Shown: positions 14,988 to 24,054, counted from the first letter of the stretch. The stretch: 33,562 nt of DNA from Prevotellaceae bacterium UBA1746 (GCA_002314875.1 DCHS01000022.1:54085-87646); one strand, 5' to 3'. The notes: generated from the sequence alone by a model not told the origin. Translations and numbers: made by a program.

Positions 14988-17066
14988 TTGAAAACTCTTT
15001 TACTCTCTCTCATTCTCCTTCCTACAACTTGTCTTGCTCAGAGCTTCAAACCTACCAAAGTTTTGGAAGTACGTCCGCAGTCTCAGGTTGTAGCCTTACA
15101 AGATGGTGGCTATGCTCTAAGCACGAAAGAAAACGGCAAGGATCGCATTATCTTCTACTCTGATGGTGACTACAACGCAGCTAAGGAAAATCCTGTTCTA
15201 CAGAGTTATCTGGCTTCCGTTGATGAATATCTTGCTGATTGTTCTATGCGTAATATCGCTCCTCGCTATGTTCAGCAGAAGGTAACGTTTGGTCATCCTG
15301 AAGGCGTCGAACCATTGACTACTTGCACTTGGGACCAGGGTTCTCCCTATAATGCGCTTTGTCCGCTATCAGATGGAAGCAAAACACTGACAGGTTGTGT
15401 CGGAACGGCTTTGGCTCAGGTAGTTCGTACCCTTGGAGCACCTGTAACTCTTCAAGGCACAAAGCATTACGTCTTCTATGATGAGAAGTATAATCGCGTT
15501 TGGGTAACAGAAGATCTCAGTCGTTTCACCGTTGATTACGATAATCTTTTGGATTCTTATTCTGGAGTAGAAAATTATTTGGAACGTAAGGCTATCGCTG
15601 AACTGATGTACGCCTGCGGTGTTGCAGTGTCTACGGCATTTACTACTGGTGGTAGTGGTTCCGGTAATACTTCTGCCATCATGGGTATCAATACCTATTT
15701 CAATGGCATCCATGCGGTTTGTCTTAACGAAGCTTACGAGGATTATGAACAGCGCGTTTACGATGAACTCGATGCTGGCCGTCCTTTGCTTTATACAGGT
15801 TATACTTCATCTAATGGTGGTCATGCTTTTGTCATTGACGGCTACAACAAGAGCGGTTACCTTCATGTGAATTTGGGTTGGAGTGGTAGTGGCAATTGCT
15901 ACACCGCTATTAATAATATGTCTGGCTTTAATTGCAGCCAGTGTTTCAATGCTGTTTATCCAGACAATACGCCATTAAGTTTCAGTGCCGATTCACCCGT
16001 TGATGAATTGAAGGGAAAATATGCTCGGGTTGATCTCGCTAATCCTGTTGGTAATATTGAAGAAGGAAAGTGGTATTCACTCTATAATGTACGTTATTCT
16101 GACTTCATATATTCTTCTGGTGTTGGAAAGGAAATCAAGAGCTCGCATTTCGTTCCCAACGGAGAGGCAACGGATTTTGTTGCTCCTTTCCTCGTTCGCT
16201 TTACAAAAGCAGGTAACGGCTATAATATACAGGCGGGAACAGGTGACTATTTTGGTGAAATCATCTCAGGTGGCAACAAAGGAACAACAGCTACACCGAC
16301 GGTGACTTATACTCATGGCTATGCCAGCCAGAATACGAACGAATATCACTGGTTCTCAACTCCTTCGTACTGTATGGCAGGTAATGATGTTACTTTAACC
16401 GGTATCTGTGGCTGGGGCCCCATTACGCCATCAGATTCAGTTGCCAACAGCTCTTGGAAGGTTTATCCTGTAGAACTCAACAATGCTCCATTTGAAAAAG
16501 ACATTGTTGACAATTCAGCAGACCGTGAACTGATCGACTCTACTCGCATTTACAAATTCGTATTGGCAGTGGCTGGTAATGCAAAATATTATATGGGAAC
16601 AACTTATACCGGCAATGTGGACAATGTTCCTGCTCCAATTCGAATTTCGACCACGGCCAGCAAAGCAGCTTCATTCACAGCTCATTGGAATGGTTATGGC
16701 TGGGAATTCAAAGATCTGAATGACCGTTACATCGGCATTGGAACTACACTTGCTTCTCTTGGAACGGAAAAACCTGAGACCTGGATTCTTGAACCTACAG
16801 AAAACGAAAATGAGTTCCGAATGAACAATGGTCTGGGTTATTTAGGAACTGACAAGAAAGCAATGGGTGCTGCAGTGTATCGAAACAAAACGGCAGATTG
16901 TGCTACTGGTATCTGGCGCCTCGAAGACGTTGGCTCAATCGTAGGAATAAAGCAAGCAGAAAATTCTATTGCACCTCAAACAACCTACGACCTCTCTGGC
17001 CGGCGTGTTTCTCCTTCTTCTCACGGCATTACAATTACAAACGGCAAGAAGTCCATTAAAAAATAA
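14988..17066 (+). CDS. Secreted C10 (streptopain-like) cysteine peptidase
   Basis: This is a 692-residue exported protease of the streptopain/interpain family found widely in Prevotella and Bacteroides. It has a signal peptide (residues 1-18, ending CLAQ), a short pro-region (about 19-105), and a C10 catalytic domain with the nucleophile cysteine in TGCVGTALAQ (C137), the histidine in GGHAFVIDGY (H279) and VNLGWSG. The long C-terminal part (about 330-640) is beta-rich. The last 40 residues (YDLSGRRV...ITNGKK) resemble the tail common on secreted Prevotella proteins, possibly a sorting signal for type IX secretion. The start is TTG at 14988, required to give the signal peptide. It lies 51 nt after the GH27 relative. 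Activity looks intact. Confidence 0.9.
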   Translation: MKTLLLSLILLPTTCLAQSFKPTKVLEVRPQSQVVALQDGGYALSTKENGKDRIIFYSDGDYNAAKENPVLQSYLASVDEYLADCSMRNIAPRYVQQKVTFGHPEGVEPLTTCTWDQGSPYNALCPLSDGSKTLTGCVGTALAQVVRTLGAPVTLQGTKHYVFYDEKYNRVWVTEDLSRFTVDYDNLLDSYSGVENYLERKAIAELMYACGVAVSTAFTTGGSGSGNTSAIMGINTYFNGIHAVCLNEAYEDYEQRVYDELDAGRPLLYTGYTSSNGGHAFVIDGYNKSGYLHVNLGWSGSGNCYTAINNMSGFNCSQCFNAVYPDNTPLSFSADSPVDELKGKYARVDLANPVGNIEEGKWYSLYNVRYSDFIYSSGVGKEIKSSHFVPNGEATDFVAPFLVRFTKAGNGYNIQAGTGDYFGEIISGGNKGTTATPTVTYTHGYASQNTNEYHWFSTPSYCMAGNDVTLTGICGWGPITPSDSVANSSWKVYPVELNNAPFEKDIVDNSADRELIDSTRIYKFVLAVAGNAKYYMGTTYTGNVDNVPAPIRISTTASKAASFTAHWNGYGWEFKDLNDRYIGIGTTLASLGTEKPETWILEPTENENEFRMNNGLGYLGTDKKAMGAAVYRNKTADCATGIWRLEDVGSIVGIKQAENSIAPQTTYDLSGRRVSPSSHGITITNGKKSIKK

Positions 17067-17090
17067 AATGATAATGTTTGTTGAAGAATA

Positions 17091-17161
17091 GTCAATAACA
17101 TTAATCAATGAATTGTTGTCAATAACTCAAGAAAACCGGTTGAAGAGCTATTGTCAATAAC
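17091..17161. repeat. Three GTCAATAAC direct repeats
   Basis: GTCAATAAC occurs at 17091-17099, 17118-17126 and 17153-17161, in the 133-nt gap before the FKBP gene. Copies 1 and 3 are also preceded by related TTGAAGA bases. Spacings are 27 and 35 nt start to start. Function is unknown; they could be a binding site array. Confidence 0.6.
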
Positions 17162-17199
17162 TACAATTACCCCACTAATTTCGATTATTTCAAAGAATT

Positions 17200-17598
17200 A
17201 TGGCTAATCAAAACTATGTCCAGGCAAACAAGGCTTGGCTGGCAGAGAAATCAAAAGAACCAGGAGTGCAACCTCTTGCACGAGGTATTTATTATAAGGT
17301 CTTGAAGAAGGGTAACAGCAATAGTGCTACACCTTCACCCGGAAGTATAATCACCGCACATTATACCGGTAAAACGATTAATGGAAAGAAGTTTGACTCA
17401 TCTCGTGGTGGAGCGCCTTTGGCTTGTCGTCTTCGTGATCTCATCCAAGGTTGGTTGATCGCACTACAACAAATGCACATCGGCGACAAGTGGGAAATCT
17501 ATCTACCCGCAGAAATGGGTTACGGAAAATTTTCTCAACCTGGTATCCCTGGCGGTTCTACGCTGATTTTTGAAATTGAACTTCTTGGCATTGCCTAA
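17200..17598 (+). CDS. FKBP-type peptidyl-prolyl cis-trans isomerase
   Basis: This is a 132-residue protein that speeds proline cis-trans isomerisation and protein folding. The FKBP core starts at about residue 45: IITAHYTGKTINGKKFDSS, then LIQGWLIALQQMHIGDKWEIYLPAEMGYG and the final strand GGSTLIFEIELLGI. The first 40 residues form a short helical extension rich in Lys, Ala and Gln rather than a signal peptide, so it is probably cytoplasmic, unlike many Bacteroidetes FKBPs that are lipoproteins. The proC gene follows 11 nt later, so the two are likely co-transcribed, without an obvious functional link. Confidence 0.93.
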   Translation: MANQNYVQANKAWLAEKSKEPGVQPLARGIYYKVLKKGNSNSATPSPGSIITAHYTGKTINGKKFDSSRGGAPLACRLRDLIQGWLIALQQMHIGDKWEIYLPAEMGYGKFSQPGIPGGSTLIFEIELLGIA

Positions 17599-17609
17599 AC
17601 TCACCGATT

Positions 17610-18350
17610 ATGCAGAAGATTGTAATTATTGGCGCTGGCAACATGGGAGGCGCAATGATTAAAGGTTTCCTCCGCAAAACTAATGGTGCATTAACCATAA
17701 CGGCTAAGACAAAGCAGACGCTTGACACTTTTGTAGGAAAATACCCAACGATTACTGTAGACCTGGACAATGCTCATGCTGTAAGGGGGGCAGATATGGT
17801 AATTCTTGCCGTTAAACCTTGGTTCATCGAACCAGTTATTGCTGAGATTCTGCCGAACCTGAACGATGCTTGTCTCGTAAGTGTTGCAGCCAATGTTCGT
17901 CATGAGCGCATAGATGTTTATGCTATGCCGAATATTGCAGCAGAAATCGGAGAAAGCATGACGTTCATCGAAGAAACACCAAAGACTGACTGCATAGAAA
18001 AGGCCATGGCTTTCTTTGAGACACTCGGAGAAGTTCAAGTAGTCCCCGAACGTCAGATGGGAGCTGGTATGATGATGGCAGGCTGTGGCATCGCCTATGT
18101 TATGCGTTATATTCGCGCTATGATGGAGGGTGGAGTAGAGATGGGACTATATCCCCGTCAGGCTCAGGAAATTGCCATGCAGACCATGCGTGGTGCTGTT
18201 GAACTTCTCGCGCACACTGGTGATCACCCAGAGGCTGCCATTGACAAAGTAACGACACCCGGTGGTGTAACGATTAAAGGTCTCAACGAGCTTGATCATG
18301 CAGGTTTCAATTCTGCCGTTATCCGTTCCCTCAAAGCTGGTTTAAAATAA
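17610..18350 (+). CDS. proC: Pyrroline-5-carboxylate reductase
   Basis: This enzyme reduces 1-pyrroline-5-carboxylate to L-proline with NAD(P)H, the last step of proline synthesis. The protein has 246 residues, slightly shorter than the usual 260-275. The Rossmann nucleotide-binding motif IVIIGAGNMGGAMIKGFL is at residues 4-21; the second conserved block VILAVKPW follows; and the C-terminal dimerisation domain ends with the family motif VTTPGGVTIKGLNEL. No proA or proB is nearby. A weak hairpin-like stretch follows, but there is no convincing terminator before the nitroreductase gene. Confidence 0.94.
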   Translation: MQKIVIIGAGNMGGAMIKGFLRKTNGALTITAKTKQTLDTFVGKYPTITVDLDNAHAVRGADMVILAVKPWFIEPVIAEILPNLNDACLVSVAANVRHERIDVYAMPNIAAEIGESMTFIEETPKTDCIEKAMAFFETLGEVQVVPERQMGAGMMMAGCGIAYVMRYIRAMMEGGVEMGLYPRQAQEIAMQTMRGAVELLAHTGDHPEAAIDKVTTPGGVTIKGLNELDHAGFNSAVIRSLKAGLK

Positions 18351-18524
18351 AGATTTTCAACTTGCCTTGAATGTGCATTCGGGCGCACATAAGCGTGGCC
18401 CTTATCATTGATGCCGAAGTAATTGACACCCCACCTTTGATATGGAATGTCATTTGTCTGGGACAGCTAATATAAAATAAATTTTGCGCCTCGAAAGGGC
18501 ATAAGAGTTAAAAACAAATCTATT

Positions 18525-19055
18525 ATGGAATTTAAAGAAGTTATTCAGCAACGTTATTCCTGCAAGAAATATGATGGTCGTCAGATCAGTAAGGAACAAT
18601 TGAACGAAATTCTTGAAGCAGGACGTGTAGCTCCTACTGCGAAGAATCTGCAAGAACAGCACATCTACGTCATCCAGAGCGTAGAGAAACTTGCAGTCGT
18701 TGACCGCCACACTCCATGCCGTTATGGCGCTCCAACGGTTCTCGTCGTTGCTTTTGATACAAAGAATGTCTATACCTATCCTACTTCTGCTGGTCCTGAG
18801 ACTGACCGCCGCCAGTCAGGAATTGAAGATGCTGCTATTGTTGCAACCCATATGATGCTTGCAGCTGCCAATGCTGGTGTTGACAGTTGCTGGTTGAACT
18901 GCATCCATGTTGACGACCTTCGCAAAGACCTTGGTCTTCCAGAAAACGAAGATATTCTTATGCTGCTTGACCTGGGATTCGCTGCAGAAGACACAAAACC
19001 TCTTCCCAACCACTTCTCACGCAAACCCCTTGAAGAAACCGTAACCTATCTATAA
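18525..19055 (+). CDS. Nitroreductase family protein
   Basis: This is a 176-residue FMN-binding oxidoreductase fold. The N-terminal RYSCKKYDGRQIS matches the family's R-S-x-R-x-y-x-x-x-x-i pattern that binds the FMN phosphate, followed by APTAKNLQEQHIYVI. A central helix IEDAAIVATHMMLAAANAGVDSCWL and the C-terminal LLDLGFAAED are typical. Natural substrates are usually quinones, flavins or nitro compounds; none can be assigned here. It stands 174 nt after proC with a possible promoter of its own (TTTG at 18453-18456, and a TAAATTTTG variant near 18478). The strong hairpin at 19115-19164 ends the unit. Confidence 0.9.
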   Translation: MEFKEVIQQRYSCKKYDGRQISKEQLNEILEAGRVAPTAKNLQEQHIYVIQSVEKLAVVDRHTPCRYGAPTVLVVAFDTKNVYTYPTSAGPETDRRQSGIEDAAIVATHMMLAAANAGVDSCWLNCIHVDDLRKDLGLPENEDILMLLDLGFAAEDTKPLPNHFSRKPLEETVTYL

Positions 19056-19114
19056 ATACAATCCTGACGACAAGGTTTTATTAAAGGAACGGATTTGAAT
19101 ATCCTACTTAATGT

Positions 19115-19164
19115 AAAAAATCCCGAACATACAAAGCGAAAGCAAGATATGTACGGGATTTTTT
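19115..19164 (+). terminator. Terminator after nitroreductase, possibly bidirectional
   Basis: AAAAAATCCCG (19115-19125) pairs with CGGGATTTTTT (19154-19164); inside, ACATA pairs with TATGT and a small GC-GAAA-GC hairpin caps the structure. The A and T runs on both sides allow termination from either strand, fitting its place between convergent genes. Confidence 0.85.
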
Positions 19165-19170
19165 GTATCC

Positions 19171-19203
19171 AAAAGAAAAACGGACGCACAATGCAGTGCG
19201 CCC
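19171..19203 (-). terminator. Terminator of the SLBB operon
   Basis: On the minus strand GGGCGCAC and GTGCGTCC (one G-U pair) form an 8-bp stem with loop TGCATT, followed by TTTTTCTTTT. It lies about 60 nt after the SLBB stop codon. Confidence 0.75.
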
Positions 19204-19265
19204 GAATCTCGGAGTTGACCATCCTCACGGACGGAAGTATATATATATATTTAATTGTCGAAGAG

Positions 19266-21779
19266 TTACTTCACCGCAGAAACGATAACGGCAGCCATTG
19301 AAGCGAGAGACATTGTCATGGCAAGAATCTGAGCTGTCGTCATTCGCTGGCGTTGAGTCTTGGCAGGAACGACGATATTACAGCCAGGCTGAATATCGTT
19401 CTTGCCACGAACTCGAGTCACGGTACCGTTCATGTTAATGGCAAACACGCGTGAAGACTTTGCTTTCAGATTGAAACCACCGGCCTGGTTGATGTAATAG
19501 GAAAGACCTGCACCAGGAATGTAAGCCACTGTGTTGGGATACATAACTTCGCCGTTGATAGTTACGGTGTTGTTATACTGCGGAATAGTAAGAATGTCAC
19601 CGTCCTGAAGGATGATATCATAACGGTCATCTCCAGGGTGAGAGATTGCCTTATCGAGGTTAATACCAATATACTTGGTATCGCCGATCTCAAGTTTCTT
19701 GATGTCGATAGAATCGCCAGCAGCAGCAATCTTCAGCAAGTCACGCTGCATAGCCTTGTCTTCTTCTGTCATCAAACGCTGAAGACGTGCGCCTTTCAGA
19801 TATGCCTGAGCGGTAACACCACCACACTGAGCAACAATATCAGAGAGGCGGCTGTTCTTCTTGGTCAAACCATAGGTACCTACGAAGGTTGCTTCACCTT
19901 TTACTGTAACGTGCTGCTGTTCAACATTACCAGGTGACTGACGAACGTAAACCTCATCAAAAGGTTCCAGAACGAATCCTTCATTGCCGTCAACGACAAA
20001 ACCTTCTTTCAAAGCGAAGGTGAAGAAGTCACCCACGGTTTCAGGTGCTGTCAGCGCATGATTATCGCGATGTCGACGCATAACGTCAACCTTTGCAACA
20101 GAAGCGTTGTCCTTCATACCACCGGCCTGAAGAATCAAGTCTTCAATCGTCGTTCCTTCTGCATAGGAATAGGTTCCGGGATAAACGACCTCACCGTCAA
20201 TAACGAGAACACGTTCATCTTGCTGATCAGCATGCGAGGGAATATAAACAACATCTTCATTGCGAAGCGTAATATCTGCGAGAGAGTGGTCCATCAAACC
20301 GCTTGTATTGAAGGATTTAACCTCAAGTGTACGGTCAGCCTTACGACGATGCATAATACCACGGGTAACGACTGCATCTTCTGTCAGACCTCCTGCTTTC
20401 TCAATAAGCTGACGTACAGTAGATACATTGCCGTCCATTTCGTAGTAACCGGGACGCATTACAGCACCCTTGATTTCTACGGTATTCTCGTAACGAACAA
20501 GAGTAGAATCAACGCTTACAGAGTCAGCATCACAAAGCTGGAAAGCATCGCGATCAAATTCTCCAATAGAGAAAACCTTGATGCTACCGCCTTTCTTACG
20601 AACAAGAGTCACATTGTCTTCGTATGCATCACCAGTGAAACCACCAGCATATTTCAACAAAGTGCCAACAGATTCTGTGGACTTCATTTCGTACCACATC
20701 GGACGCTTAACCTTACCCGTAAGATTTACAAGGCATTCATAAGGACCTACAACGATAACATCGTTTGATGCAAGACGAACATTGCCGCGAAGATTTCCGT
20801 TCAAGATGTAATCGTAAATATCGACTGTTGTAATGCAACGGCCGGAACGATAAACCTTGATATCACGCATGGTACCGATATCATTTGTACCACCCGCCAT
20901 ATACAAAGCGTGGAAAACGGTTGCAAATGCAGAGAGGGTATAGGTACCAGGCATCTGGACTTCACCCATCACGTTTACGGTAATGGTCTTTGTCTGACCA
21001 ACAGTAAGTTTTATGCTTGAACCGCTGAAACGGCTTCCCAATGTACTCTTCAAACGAGCGTTAGCCTGTGCTACAGTAAGACCACTGACTGCAACAGGAC
21101 CATAGCCTTCAAGGTTAATATAGCCATCAGGTGTTACTGTACATTGATACTCCTTATTGCTGGTACCATAAACATCTACATAAACAGCATCACCAGGGCC
21201 AAGATAATAGTCGCTGGGAGTCGCGATATTCATCTCTGGCTCAAAGGTAAGGTTCTTGTTGTTGAAGATGTCACGACCGAAAACCTTCTTCTTAACGACT
21301 TCCTCTTTTTCAAAAGGCATGTCCTCGTAATAACGGAGTGTGTCGGGGAAAAGGAAATCTACTTCCTCGTCCAATTCACTTACCTGCTGATTCTTGTACT
21401 TCGAACGCTGAAGAGGTGTCATCTTGGAAGTATCTACCTGACGACGCGTACGACTCTGGAAATTGGGATTTTCCTGTTGCTCTTCGCGAGCATCTCCATT
21501 AGCCTGACGCATACGGGTACCGGAACCCGTAATATCCTGAGCTCCTACAACCTTGTTCTTCTGCTGCTTCTCGTAATTGCGACGAATCTTCTGGATGCGA
21601 TCAATGGTTACACCTTTTTCTACAAGATTAGTAACAATCTTTGATCGTTCTGTTCCCTTTGCCGTTTCCTTCAATATATATTCCTGAATCTGGGAATCCG
21701 TCATAGAGGATTGTGCCATAGCAGTGGGAACTGCCAGGAACAGGAACAGCAATGGGAGTATAATCTTGAAAATTTTCAT
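19266..21779 (-). CDS. Polysaccharide export protein with six SLBB repeats
   Basis: This is an 837-residue exported protein of the Wza-like outer-membrane polysaccharide export family. It has a signal peptide (1-22, ending AMAQ), a charged helical N-terminal region (25-180), a Poly_export domain (about 185-268, GPGDAVYVDVYGT) and six SLBB units starting near residues 268, 351, 434, 526, 624 and 739, each with the pattern V-x-G-E-V-x-x-P-G-x-Y. A C-terminal hydrophobic helix (813-836) may be the outer-membrane segment. There is no lipobox cysteine. E. coli Wza is under half this length; the long form is common in Bacteroidetes. No Wzc kinase, flippase or glycosyltransferase is nearby. It follows rny by 54 nt on the same strand. 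Confidence 0.88.
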   Translation of the reverse strand: MKIFKIILPLLFLFLAVPTAMAQSSMTDSQIQEYILKETAKGTERSKIVTNLVEKGVTIDRIQKIRRNYEKQQKNKVVGAQDITGSGTRMRQANGDAREEQQENPNFQSRTRRQVDTSKMTPLQRSKYKNQQVSELDEEVDFLFPDTLRYYEDMPFEKEEVVKKKVFGRDIFNNKNLTFEPEMNIATPSDYYLGPGDAVYVDVYGTSNKEYQCTVTPDGYINLEGYGPVAVSGLTVAQANARLKSTLGSRFSGSSIKLTVGQTKTITVNVMGEVQMPGTYTLSAFATVFHALYMAGGTNDIGTMRDIKVYRSGRCITTVDIYDYILNGNLRGNVRLASNDVIVVGPYECLVNLTGKVKRPMWYEMKSTESVGTLLKYAGGFTGDAYEDNVTLVRKKGGSIKVFSIGEFDRDAFQLCDADSVSVDSTLVRYENTVEIKGAVMRPGYYEMDGNVSTVRQLIEKAGGLTEDAVVTRGIMHRRKADRTLEVKSFNTSGLMDHSLADITLRNEDVVYIPSHADQQDERVLVIDGEVVYPGTYSYAEGTTIEDLILQAGGMKDNASVAKVDVMRRHRDNHALTAPETVGDFFTFALKEGFVVDGNEGFVLEPFDEVYVRQSPGNVEQQHVTVKGEATFVGTYGLTKKNSRLSDIVAQCGGVTAQAYLKGARLQRLMTEEDKAMQRDLLKIAAAGDSIDIKKLEIGDTKYIGINLDKAISHPGDDRYDIILQDGDILTIPQYNNTVTINGEVMYPNTVAYIPGAGLSYYINQAGGFNLKAKSSRVFAINMNGTVTRVRGKNDIQPGCNIVVPAKTQRQRMTTAQILAMTMSLASMAAVIVSAVK

Positions 21780-21833
21780 AGGAAATACTTACTCTTTATT
21801 TATTTAAGAGGTAAGAGAGATTTCAAGTCAATC

Positions 21834-23375
21834 TTATTTAGCGTAACTTACAGAACGGGTTTCGCGGATAACGGTGATCTTCACCTGACCGGGATAAGTC
21901 ATTTCGTTCTGAATACGGGTAGCGATAGACTGAGAGAGTTCTTCAATCTGACTATCGTCAATCTTGTCAGCACCAACGATGACACGAAGTTCACGACCAG
22001 CCTGAATAGCATAGGTCTTCATTACACCGGGATAAGACATGGCAATGTTCTCAAGGTCATTGAGACGCTTGATGTAAGCTTCCACAATTTCACGACGAGC
22101 ACCAGGACGAGCACCGGAGATAGCATCGCAGACCTGAACAATAGGAGCGAGGAGGGTAGTCATCTCCATTTCGTCATGGTGAGCACCGATGGCGTTGCAG
22201 ATGTCTGCCTTTTCCTTATACTTCTCTGCAATCTTGGCACCGTAGAGTGCGTGACAGAGTTCGCTTTCCTCATCGGGTACCTTACCAATATCGTGCAGGA
22301 GACCGGCACGCTTTGCCTTCTTGGGATTGAGACCCAATTCTGATGCCATTACAGCACAGAGATTTGCGGTTTCACGAGCATGCTGGAGAAGATTCTGACC
22401 ATAGCTGGAACGATACTTCATCTTTCCGACGATACGGATAAGCTCGGGGTGGAGACCATGGATACCGAGGTCAATAGCAGTACGCTTACCGGTTTCAATG
22501 ATTTCTTCTTCAACCTGCTTCTTAACCTTAGCAACAACTTCCTCGATACGAGCGGGATGGATACGGCCATCGGAGATCAGGTTGTGGAGAGCAAGGCGAC
22601 AGATTTCACGGCGAACGGGGTCAAAGGCACTGATTACGATAGCTTCAGGAGTATCGTCAACGACGATTTCAACACCGGTAGCTGCTTCCAGAGCACGGAT
22701 ATTGCGACCTTCACGTCCAATGATTCGGCCCTTTACTTCATCGTTATCAATATGGAAAACAGTAACAGAGTTTTCGATGGCAGCTTCGGTTGCTACACGC
22801 TGGATGCTCTGAATAACAATCTTCTTTGCCTCCTTGTTTGCGGTCATCTTTGCTTCATCGATGATATCGTTGATATAACTCTGAGCCTTGGTCTGTGCCT
22901 CGGCCTTCATTGTTTCTACCAAACGATCACGAGCTTCTTCAGCAGAAAGCTGGGAGAGTTCCTCGAGCTTCTTGATTTCGCGCTGTTGTGCTTCTGCAAG
23001 TTCTTCTTCTTTCTTTGCGAGCTGAGCTTCCTTGTTGGTAACGCGCTGCTGAGCAGAATCGAGTTCTTGCTTGCGGCGTCCAAGTTCTTCCTGGCGCTGG
23101 TTAATACCCAATTCGCGCTGCTTGAGTTTGTTTTCCTGCTGAGCAATGCGGGAATTGCGCTGCTGAACTTCTTTTTCGAGTTCAGCCTTTTTGTTCAGAA
23201 ATTTTTCTTTAACCTCAAGAAGTTTCTTTTCTTTGATGACTTCGGCTTCATTCTTTGCCTCCTCCATACGATTATCGTAAATTGAGGTAAGGACATATCT
23301 GAAAAGACCGAAACCAATGCCGATACCGAGGACGAGAGCGACGACAGCGGCAATTATTATAACGGTAGTGTTCAT
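21834..23375 (-). CDS. rny: Ribonuclease Y
   Basis: This is a membrane-anchored endoribonuclease that starts mRNA decay. It has 513 residues, the usual length of the family. An N-terminal membrane helix (about 4-27) is followed by a long coiled coil (35-190, rich in Glu, Lys and Gln), a KH RNA-binding domain with VKGRIIGREGRNIRALE (214-230), and an HD phosphohydrolase domain with LLHDIGK (H361, D362) and a downstream AIGAHHDE. The gene is 40 nt after zapA and 54 nt before the SLBB gene, all on the minus strand. Pairing of zapA with rny is a usual arrangement in Bacteroidetes as I know it. Confidence 0.96.
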   Translation of the reverse strand: MNTTVIIIAAVVALVLGIGIGFGLFRYVLTSIYDNRMEEAKNEAEVIKEKKLLEVKEKFLNKKAELEKEVQQRNSRIAQQENKLKQRELGINQRQEELGRRKQELDSAQQRVTNKEAQLAKKEEELAEAQQREIKKLEELSQLSAEEARDRLVETMKAEAQTKAQSYINDIIDEAKMTANKEAKKIVIQSIQRVATEAAIENSVTVFHIDNDEVKGRIIGREGRNIRALEAATGVEIVVDDTPEAIVISAFDPVRREICRLALHNLISDGRIHPARIEEVVAKVKKQVEEEIIETGKRTAIDLGIHGLHPELIRIVGKMKYRSSYGQNLLQHARETANLCAVMASELGLNPKKAKRAGLLHDIGKVPDEESELCHALYGAKIAEKYKEKADICNAIGAHHDEMEMTTLLAPIVQVCDAISGARPGARREIVEAYIKRLNDLENIAMSYPGVMKTYAIQAGRELRVIVGADKIDDSQIEELSQSIATRIQNEMTYPGQVKITVIRETRSVSYAK

Positions 23376-23415
23376 TGATTTATTATGTTAATAATAGATA
23401 GGGGCAAAAGATTTT

Positions 23416-23715
23416 TTACTTTTCCCCTAAAATCTCTTCAATCTCAGAAGTGAGTTGATCGATTGCTTTAGCATATGGTGTCGTATCAACATTATCTTGC
23501 TGTTGCAGATAGCGCACTGCAATATCCAGCATAACGACAGCATTATACTTTTCACTGCTCTGGTTCTGGAAACCCTGACGATACTTGTTGTATCTCTCGT
23601 TCACATAATCAGCAGCATCACGGAAAATTTTCTCCTTATCGCGGGGCACTGTAATAAGGTGCATCTGATTGCCGACAAGAAGATTAATTCCTATTTTATC
23701 GCTTGGTACTGGCAT
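23416..23715 (-). CDS. zapA: Cell division protein ZapA
   Basis: ZapA binds FtsZ and bundles its filaments at midcell. The 99-residue protein has the family's N-terminal globular part (NLLVGNQMHLITVPRDKEKIFRDAADYVNERY, split here by positions 8-40) and a C-terminal helix suited to tetramer formation (ALVML-like VVMLDIAVRYLQQQDN onwards). It lies between the coiled-coil gene (45 nt upstream) and rny (40 nt downstream). Seven C on the minus strand (23731-23737) sit in the upstream gap, just before the start region. Confidence 0.9.
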   Translation of the reverse strand: MPVPSDKIGINLLVGNQMHLITVPRDKEKIFRDAADYVNERYNKYRQGFQNQSSEKYNAVVMLDIAVRYLQQQDNVDTTPYAKAIDQLTSEIEEILGEK

Positions 23716-23760
23716 AATGAAAAGATATTAGGGGGGGAGACCATTATAGCCTCCTTCATT

Positions 23761-24054
23761 TTAAATATTAATGAGGGAAATACATTTATCAATCTCGCGA
23801 ATCAGCTTGGCGATACGTTTCTGCGCACCTTCTGATTCATCGGAGGTGATATCTATCATTCTAGCCACCTTGAGGTCGTTGTACTTTTTCTCCCAACTGG
23901 TGACTTTGGATTCAAGCTCCTTGATGGTCTTGTCACGCTCATCAACCATAGCATAGAGCTCCTGGGCTTCCTGCTCAAGAGACTTATACTTTAAAATGAG
24001 TTGGCGCACACGTGTTTCAAACTTGTGGAGAGCCTTTTCTTCTTCTTTTGTCAT
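23761..24054 (-). CDS. Small coiled-coil protein next to zapA
   Basis: This is a 97-residue protein predicted to be almost entirely helical. Heptad-like spacing of hydrophobic residues runs from about residue 8 to 62 (for example LILKYKSLEQEAQELYAMV, then KTIKELESKV), followed by a break (ITSDESEGA) and a short final helix. I do not recognise a named family. Its size, coiled coil and place directly before zapA suggest a ZapB-like partner or a divisome adaptor, but this is inference from position. An inverted repeat TATTATC-N3-GATAATA (24064-24080) stands 10 nt before its start codon and could fold in the mRNA leader. Confidence 0.75.
   Translation of the reverse strand: MTKEEEKALHKFETRVRQLILKYKSLEQEAQELYAMVDERDKTIKELESKVTSWEKKYNDLKVARMIDITSDESEGAQKRIAKLIREIDKCISLINI

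Noticed and set aside
18351..18524. Possible riboswitch before the nitroreductase
   Set aside because: Short GTGC/GCAC and GCGCCT/AGGGC pairings exist, but no recognised riboswitch core and no terminator are present.
19236..19252. TA dinucleotide run near the SLBB stop
   Set aside because: Short AT-rich repeat in a convergent spacer with no further structure.
22380..23285. 301-codon plus-strand frame opposite rny
   Set aside because: Antisense to the coiled-coil and KH regions of RNase Y; Phe/Leu-rich translation mirrors Lys/Glu codons.
23376..23415. Possible 6S RNA next to zapA
   Set aside because: In some bacteria 6S RNA lies beside zapA, but here the gap to rny is only 40 nt and the other side 45 nt, too short.
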